Shown here piece by piece: positions 58,869-64,000 of a DNA stretch of 64,000 nt (position 1 is its first letter; each line of letters begins with the position of its first letter). The position numbers and the translations under genes were made by a program. The notes under the pieces were generated by a model. That model made no database searches, was not told where the DNA came from, and worked only from the letters and a program-made list of their open reading frames with translations. The DNA comes from Rattus norvegicus (taxonomy: Eukaryota > Chordata > Mammalia > Rodentia > Muridae), in contig NC_086027.1 in assembly GCF_036323735.1 (NCBI RefSeq), positions 91,148,662 through 91,212,661 on the forward strand, read 5' to 3'.

Positions 58869-59003
58869 TTCCTTCCTCCCTCCCTCCCTCCCTTCCTTCC
58901 TTCCTTCCTTCCTTCCTTCCTTTGGTTTTTTGTTTGTTTGTTTGTTTGTTTGTTTGTTTGGTTGGTTGGTTGGTTTTTGTTTCGTTTCGTTTTGTTTGTT
59001 TTG
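58869..59003. repeat. (CTTC)n, (TTTG)n and (TTGG)n compound microsatellite
   Basis: Adjacent blocks of CTTC/CTCC, TTTG, TTGG and TTTCG units, all T-rich on the + strand, so purine-rich in Col4a4 pre-mRNA. Confidence 0.95.
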
Positions 59004-59133
59004 TAAAGCTGTGCAAGATCAGTGCTTAAGAAGTTGATGGATCTGTAAGGTTAGCTCCTAGGTTCTATTCTCTGAGCCATAGCATGAATGAACCCATATA
59101 GCACGTGACAGCTTATCCTTGGGGTATCCATAC

Positions 59134-59322
59134 CAAGATCCTGATTGTGTGCCTTCTCCTGTCCTTCCAAGTATAACAAGCTGTACCCTGTCCAAAGCCG
59201 AGGCATGCCCACAGGGCAGGCCGGTTCTTGATCTGTCTGACTGTGGAGAACCAGGAGGAAGCCACTGAGGTATCCAGGGCCAAACCCCTTGGGCCCAGGA
59301 TCACCAGTCATACCAGGAGGAC
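59134..59322 (-). CDS. Col4a4: Col4a4 exon spanning the collagen-to-NC1 junction
   Basis: This 189-bp exon on the minus strand has acceptor TTCTTTCTCTAG and donor CTTG|GTATGG. It begins with the last Gly-X-Y triplets (PPG MTG DPG PKG). It then changes to non-collagenous FGPGYLSGFLLVLHSQTDQE, the start of the NC1 domain, followed by the first NC1 cysteine (ACPVGMPRLW) and GYSLLYLEGQEKAHNQDL. Both ends are in phase 1 and join cleanly to the neighbouring exons. Functionally it is where the triple helix ends and the globular trimerisation domain starts. The intron on its 3' side (56940-59133, 2.2 kb) carries a B1 and a solo LTR. The sequence matches alpha-4 in length and register. Confidence 0.96.
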
Positions 59323-59734
59323 CTAGAGAAAGAAAGAACAAGAGAAAGTAAAAAAAAAAAATCCACATTTAATAAGCATTTTCAAGTACCTCTGTTTCAG
59401 CATCCTGCTCAAAATCAGGAAGCAGAGGGGAGCAGGACACCCTGCCCCTCCAGATTGACCCCCAAGTCCATCTATAGTACACAAAAAATACAATTCCTCC
59501 AGCAAAGCCATTGCACTTCTGCAAGGCTGATCACTCAACTGAGAACTGAAAATAATTTTAATTGTTTATGAACTAAACATGTAGTCTCTGTTCCTTGCCA
59601 GTTTCCCTAAATGATACAGTATAGCGACCCGCATAGGGCTGGTATCCCTTTGGGTAAAACAAGGAATCCAGATCCCCAGGAACTCCATTAAGGCCCACTA
59701 TATCTAGAACCCAGAGTTGGAGAAATGGAGCCAG

Positions 59735-59890
59735 GAGGATACTTGGAGAACCTTACTGAGGCAGCCTAGCCAGTTGGCAAGCTCCAGATTCAGTAAGAAA
59801 CCTAGGATGAAATACCAGGTGGGGAGCAACTACAGAAAAGCCACCACACTCATACATGCGCACACATGCATACATGCTAAATACATGGAA
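59735..59890 (+). mobile_element. B4-type SINE fragment
   Basis: AGCCAGTTGGCAAGCTCCAG, ATTCAGTAAGAAACCTAGGA, CCAGGTGGGGAGCAACTACA and a CACACTCATACATGCGCACA tail follow the B4 3' half. Within the 839-bp Col4a4 intron. Confidence 0.72.
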
Positions 59891-60161
59891 GTGTGCAGGT
59901 TAAATTCAATGCTCATCAGAGAACTTCAGAGCAATTCAAGATTTTCACCTCTTTGTAAAGAAGAGGTATCTTAGAAGCTGCTCCCCTACAGTGACTAAGG
60001 ATAGAAACATCTCCTAGGCGATTGGGATTTATTAGCAAAAGATAGGAAACATGAAAAGCCCTCCCTGGTATTCAAGGTAAAGCTGTGTGCACATCCACAC
60101 TGGATGCTGCTGACAGCAAAGACTGCCAGGGCAGAGGAAAGAGAAGGAAGGGAACTTTTAC

Positions 60162-60278
60162 CCGGTGCTCCAGTACGGCCCGCCTCTCCAGTGTCACCAT
60201 TGCGTCCCGGAGGTCCTGGAGATCCAGGGATGCCGTCCTGGCCCCGCCTACCATCCAGGCCAGCCTCTCCTTTGCACC
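60162..60278 (-). CDS. Col4a4: Col4a4 collagenous (Gly-X-Y) exon
   Basis: This 117-bp exon on the minus strand has acceptor TTTCCTGCAG and donor CCGG|GTAAAA. It encodes uninterrupted Gly-X-Y triplets: CKG EAG LDG RRG QDG IPG SPG PPG RNG DTG EAG RTG APG. Both ends are in phase 1, splitting a Gly codon. This is the C-terminal end of the alpha-4 triple helix, with no interruption inside this exon. The GCKGE start resembles the human COL4A4 segment. The intron upstream runs off the right edge of the window: I found no further Gly-X-Y exon between 60279 and 64000. Confidence 0.95.
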
Positions 60279-60756
60279 CTGCAGGAAATTTCATGGTAGT
60301 GACAGTGGTAACTACAGCCTGTACATCCCATGAGCTGACTCAGAGCCTCCTCCCCGACTTTGATGACATTGGATCTACTCATTTGGTCTACTCAAGTGCA
60401 TGACATTGGCTTATGACCTCCACAGAGCAACTGGGGCAATGGAAGTCCTGAAAGGTATAATGAATTGACCTAGATTATGACATAGTCTATTAAAGAGTTA
60501 GGTCATATCTGTAGCTGTAGACTTGGGAAGTGTTGAGAGGGAGGTTATTCCATTTTCTTCATTATTGTTTTGGCTGGTTGGTTAGTTGGGTGGTTTTTGG
60601 TTTGGGGTTTTGATTTTTTGCTTTTAGAAAACATTGAACATGTAATGCCTTTATGTTCAAATATTCTTTCATGATGATGTTTTTAAAATCTGGATGGAGG
60701 AGTGGAGGAATGAGTTAAAGGTATTAGGTTTTTTTTGTTTGTTTGGTTGGTTTTTT

Positions 60757-60759
<3 letters not shown>

Positions 60760-60789
<30 letters not shown>

Positions 60790-60965
60790 TTTTTTGGTGG
60801 TGGTGGTAGTGTTTGGTGGTTGCTTTGAGATGTGGTTTCTCTGTGTACCCCTAACTGTCCTAGAACTTGCTCTGTAGACCAGGCTGGCCTCGAACTCAGA
60901 GATCCACCTGCCTCTACCTCACTAATGCTTGGACTAAAGGTGAATGCCACCACTGCCCAGCTTAG
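60760..60965 (-). mobile_element. B1 SINE with long T tail
   Basis: A T run of about 27 bases (60769-60795) is followed by TTCTCTGTGTACCCCTAACT, GTAGACCAGGCTGGCCTCGA and ACTCAGAGATCCACCTGCCT, which are antisense B1 near consensus. Confidence 0.95.
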
Positions 60966-61424
60966 GGTTTGGTTTCCAAGAACGGGTTGTTATCAAGGGT
61001 TTATGACGTGCTCGTTTCAAGCTAACCCCTTCATATGAATTGTCAAATGAGTCTTCATATGACATACGACCCAGCCACATACAACCCAGGCTGCATTTAC
61101 CCCAGGAGGGAGAGAGAAATGTCAGCAGGCATAGAGGGCACACACCTGGCAGCAAGGGCAGAGGTGGTGTCCATCAGCCCCCACCCCCGGCCTTGACAAG
61201 CTTCAGATGCATCTTTGTGGATCTTGGTGCAGCCATGCTAATCTTGCAGAGTATTTTAACTGCTTAGCATCCTTTTTCTTCCTCCAGTTCCTTAACTGCA
61301 GTTCCTATGGGGTCATGCTAGCACCCTTATGTGGCCGTGTATGCCCACTCCATGTTTCTAGATGCTACCTGTTAAAGTCCTTCCTTGAATGAGCTTATCA
61401 CTGGCTGGTGCGTACCACCCTTCT

Positions 61425-61715
61425 TCCAAGTTCATATTGAAGTCCTAAACCCCAGTGGCTTAGAATTGTCTGTATTTGGCAATCGTGTCTTTAAAGATAT
61501 GCTCAAGGCAGCTTGAGCTCCTTAGAGTGGTCAAACCCAATCTGGCTGGGGTCTCTATAGGAAAAGAGAGAAGGCTGCCATGTGCAGTGGACTCTCTAAA
61601 GAAACCAAACCCATGGCTGCCTTAATCTGAGACTTGCTCTCCAGAGTCAAGGGATAAGGTGTTTGTATAGCTCACACTCTGTTCATTCGCTACAACTTGC
61701 CAGAGCAAACAGAAA
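61425..61715 (+). mobile_element. MLT1-like LTR
   Basis: TTCATATTGAAGTCCTAAAC, GTCTGTATTTGGCAATCGTG, GAAACCAAACCCATGGCTGC, TAATCTGAGACTTGCTCTCC and AACTTGCCAGAGCAAAC follow MLT1 from 5' to 3'. Confidence 0.8.
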
Positions 61716-62051
61716 CTTAACTTGAGACCGGCCCTTCAGCCAAAGGAGATGGGAGGTGGGGTTCCTTTACTGATGACATAGGGACTGACCTAAGAGACTG
61801 TCCTAATTCTGTCCCCTCAAGCATCTGCCCTGTACTGAAGAACGCTGCAGGGTCTGGGTTTGGCAAGCCAGCAATATCACGGATGGCAGACATCACTTCC
61901 TACCCTGTGCAGCTCTAAAACCCTTCCCTTTAGAGTGTTTCCCTCTGCTGCTCCAGTATAGGCTGTGCTGGGGTTTCATACTCTTGCTCTAGTAACTGGC
62001 ATATGGATTCCTCAAGATGGATTTCTCAAAGATCCAAAGGTGCTGCCCAGT

Positions 62052-62254
62052 ATGGGTGCTGGGATGTGAACTCTGGTCCTCATAACTCTTTGTTAGCTTC
62101 TAGGTTTGCTTGTTTTGAGGTGGAGTTTCTCTGTGTATCCCTTACTGCCCTGGAACTTGCTCTGTAGACGACTCCGGCCTCAAACCCAGAGATCTGCCTC
62201 TGCCTCTGCCTCCCAGCAGCAAGCCCCTAACCATTGAGCAATCTCTCCAGCCTC
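62052..62254 (-). mobile_element. B2 SINE interrupted by a B1
   Basis: The B2 halves are 62052-62090 (GGGTGCTGGGATGTGAACTC) and 62217-62254 (ACCATTGAGCAATCTCTCCA). Between them, 62104-62216 is antisense B1 (TTTGAGGTGGAGTTTCTCTG to CTGCCTCTGCCTCCCAG), lacking its own 5' end. Both lie in the first partly visible Col4a4 intron. Confidence 0.82.
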
Positions 62255-63229
62255 TTCCTGCCAACTCAACACCATAAATGGTGCCCAAGGAACTTATATT
62301 AAGGAACCAGTACCTGCAATATTTATAGCAAACGGATTTACTACGCATCCTGTCACTTTGTGAAGTCATCAGTGACAGTTAACTTACAAGTCTCACAATC
62401 AGACTCTGACATGAGGAGACGGCGATCTCAGCCCGAGCAGAGTACCTGATGCAGTCAAGTTTTGTAGTGTCCCTTCCTAGCCATCATACTTCCCCTCTGA
62501 AATAATCACAGATGCTTAAGTATGAAATGCTCACCACCCAGGCAGACTTGCTTTAAGAGTTGCTTATCAGAGTGAAAAAGTTAAAACCACCTTAAATAAA
62601 TTTAAGGTGGTCCCAGAACAGCAGCAGCACCTAGAACTCTAAGAAAAATGAACCTCACTGCCCAATCCACACTTGAGAAGCCAGAAAGTCTAGGCTGGAA
62701 CCAGCAATGTGTAATTTTTAAAAAGCTCTCCAGGGAGGAGGGGTAAAATGGAGGAATTCCTGAGTTCCAAAAGGCTCGAAATTCCAGGCTGTCTCTTATC
62801 TCCAGGCAAGTTCCATTGCCCCTGCTAACGTTCAGGTCTTTGGGGCTGTTATCAGGACTTTTACTCTTCCTTGGCCTGCTGCTCCAAGCACAGGGCCTTG
62901 CTGGATTCATTTATTTCTTGCAGAGCGCTGGCACCAAAACAGTCGATAAATAATTCATGAAAGTGGTGGTTAAATGAATTATGGCACAATCAAATAATGC
63001 AATATTCTGCAGCCTGCGCAGACAATATTGTCGGAAAATATGTAATGATACAGAACTAATGGTTAAGACCAGCAGTTTGCAAAAAACAGGGTGGCAGAGC
63101 AGACTCTTTACAAACGTGCAGAAAAGTGGACAGACATACGGCCCACTGGGCCTTTTTAAGCTGTGTTTACTTTCTTTGCTTTTCTCTTTTGCTTAAACAT
63201 CTGTAATAAGTTTGTTGTGGTGGTGGCAG

Positions 63230-63236
63230 TGTGCGT

Positions 63237-63284
<48 letters not shown>
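63230..63284. repeat. (TG)n microsatellite
   Basis: TG repeat with early CG and AT interruptions. Confidence 0.96.
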
Positions 63285-63285
<1 letters not shown>

Positions 63286-63594
63286 CACCTACTTATGTGT
63301 ACCGTTGTGCCTGAGTATGCATTCATGTAGTGACCAGAAGTTCGAGTCTTCCTTGACAATTACCTTCCTTGCTGTCACCCTCCACTTGGTTTGTAGGCAG
63401 AGTCTCTCACAGAACCTGAAGCTCGCTGACTTACTGAGACTGACTGTTGAGCAAGTCCCAGGGCTCCTAGCTGGGTCTGACTTCCTAGCACTGGGATGCT
63501 GGTGAGGGCACACTGACTGCTGCACTCAGCTTTATCAAGGGTTCTGGAGGATGAAACTCAGAGTCTCATGGTTATGCAGAAAGCACTTTACCAA

Positions 63595-63738
63595 GCCCAG
63601 CGGTGACACATGCCTCCCAAGGCAGAGGTAGGAATCTCTCTGTGAGTTTGAGACCAGCTTGGTCTACAAAGCAAGTTCCAGGACAGCCAGGGCTACAAGA
63701 GAAACCCTGCCCCCAAAAACAAACATACAAAAATAACA
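63595..63738 (+). mobile_element. B1 SINE inserted in the B4
   Basis: CCCAGCGGTGACACATGCCT, GAGACCAGCTTGGTCTACAA and AGTTCCAGGACAGCCAGGGC are B1, with a small deletion after position ~20. Flanks AAAGCACTTTACCAA (63580) and AAAGCTTTAGTAACCAA (63905) look like a diverged target duplication. Confidence 0.9.
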
Positions 63739-63904
63739 GAAAGGAAGATGAGAGACAAAAGAAAGAAAAAGAGAGATGGAGAGAATGTTTGAGAGAGAGA
63801 GACAGAGAGAGAGACAGAGAGGCAGAGACAAAGACAGAGAGACAGAGACAGAAATAGACAAACAGAGAAACAGAGAGACAGAGACAAATAGAGAAAGGAA
63901 GGAC
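63739..63904. repeat. Purine-rich (GAGACA)n tract, the expanded B1 tail
   Basis: GAGACAGAGA-type repeats continue from the B1 A-tail to the right flank duplication. Confidence 0.92.
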
Positions 63905-63953
63905 AAAGCTTTAGTAACCAAATCATCTCTCTAGCCCCACAATAAGGTTTTAG

Positions 63954-63956
<3 letters not shown>

Positions 63957-64000
<44 letters not shown>
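63957..64000. repeat. (CT)n microsatellite running off the window
   Basis: Pure TC/CT to the last base, so its full length is unknown. Confidence 0.97.

Larger units (their letters stand above)
63335..63937 (-). mobile_element. B4 SINE split by a B1
   Basis: The B4 body runs 63335-63594 (GTCACCCTCCACTTGG, GCAGAGTCTCTCACAGAACC, GAAAGCACTTTACCAA) and its last part resumes at about 63922 (ATCATCTCTCTAGCCCCA). The B1 with its long tail fills the gap. Confidence 0.8.

Noticed and set aside
60279..64000. More Col4a4 Gly-X-Y exons
   Set aside because: No minus-strand frame shows repeated GGN codons every nine bases between a plausible AG and GT.
1..64000. tRNA, rRNA or snRNA genes, CpG islands, ID SINEs
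   Set aside because: None seen. The tRNA-like heads present belong to B2/B3/B4 SINEs, and CpG-dense DNA is confined to the GCGT and CG repeats.

Overview
The window is nuclear DNA from a mammal, almost certainly a muroid (mouse-, rat-, hamster- or vole-like) rodent. It carries B1, B2/B3 and B4 SINEs, MT-type MaLR LTRs and URR1-like hAT elements together with older mammalian MIR, L1M, MLT1 and MER5 remnants. It also has long CA, CT and GCGT microsatellites and CpG-poor single-copy DNA. Nothing in it is bacterial or plasmid-like. I saw no copy of the ID SINE so common in rat, but I could not fix the species.

Only two protein-coding genes are supported, and they point tail to tail. On the + strand, the last coding exon of Rhbdd1 (RHBDL4, an ER rhomboid protease) lies at 45534-45628 and its 3' UTR follows. 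On the - strand lie the last four coding exons of Col4a4 (collagen IV alpha-4): 60162-60278, 59134-59322, 56653-56939 and 56010-56273. They cover the end of the collagenous domain and the complete NC1 domain. The stop codons are about 10.4 kb apart. The same neighbour relationship (RHBDD1 beside COL4A4, then COL4A3) is known at human 2q36.

Region by region: 1-45533 contains no exon I could recognise and is best read as the terminal Rhbdd1 intron (inference). It is filled with repeats of several ages, including an LTR nested inside an MT-like LTR (1748-2850), an ancient antisense L1 split by younger insertions (14850-16390), a B1 whose 5' end has become a five-unit minisatellite (17320-17550), an intact MT LTR with exact target duplications (19312-19708) and an 89-bp inverted duplication (19780-19868 and 20664-20752). 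Region 45629-56009 holds the two 3' UTRs and the short gap between them, with B1, B2, B4, MIR and MaLR copies. Region 56010-64000 is the Col4a4 3' part. Its introns contain a class-I-like solo LTR (58305-58760), several SINEs and a B1 inserted in a B4 near the right edge.

The two genes do not act together biochemically. Rhbdd1 acts in ER membrane protein degradation with p97/VCP. Col4a4 encodes a basement-membrane chain of the alpha3-alpha4-alpha5 network. I found no operon-like, CRISPR-like or otherwise new multi-gene system. The most unexplained structure is the local inverted duplication at 19.8-20.7 kb. Repeat-family names come from remembered consensus patterns, not a database search, and repeat boundaries are approximate unless target-site duplications are quoted.
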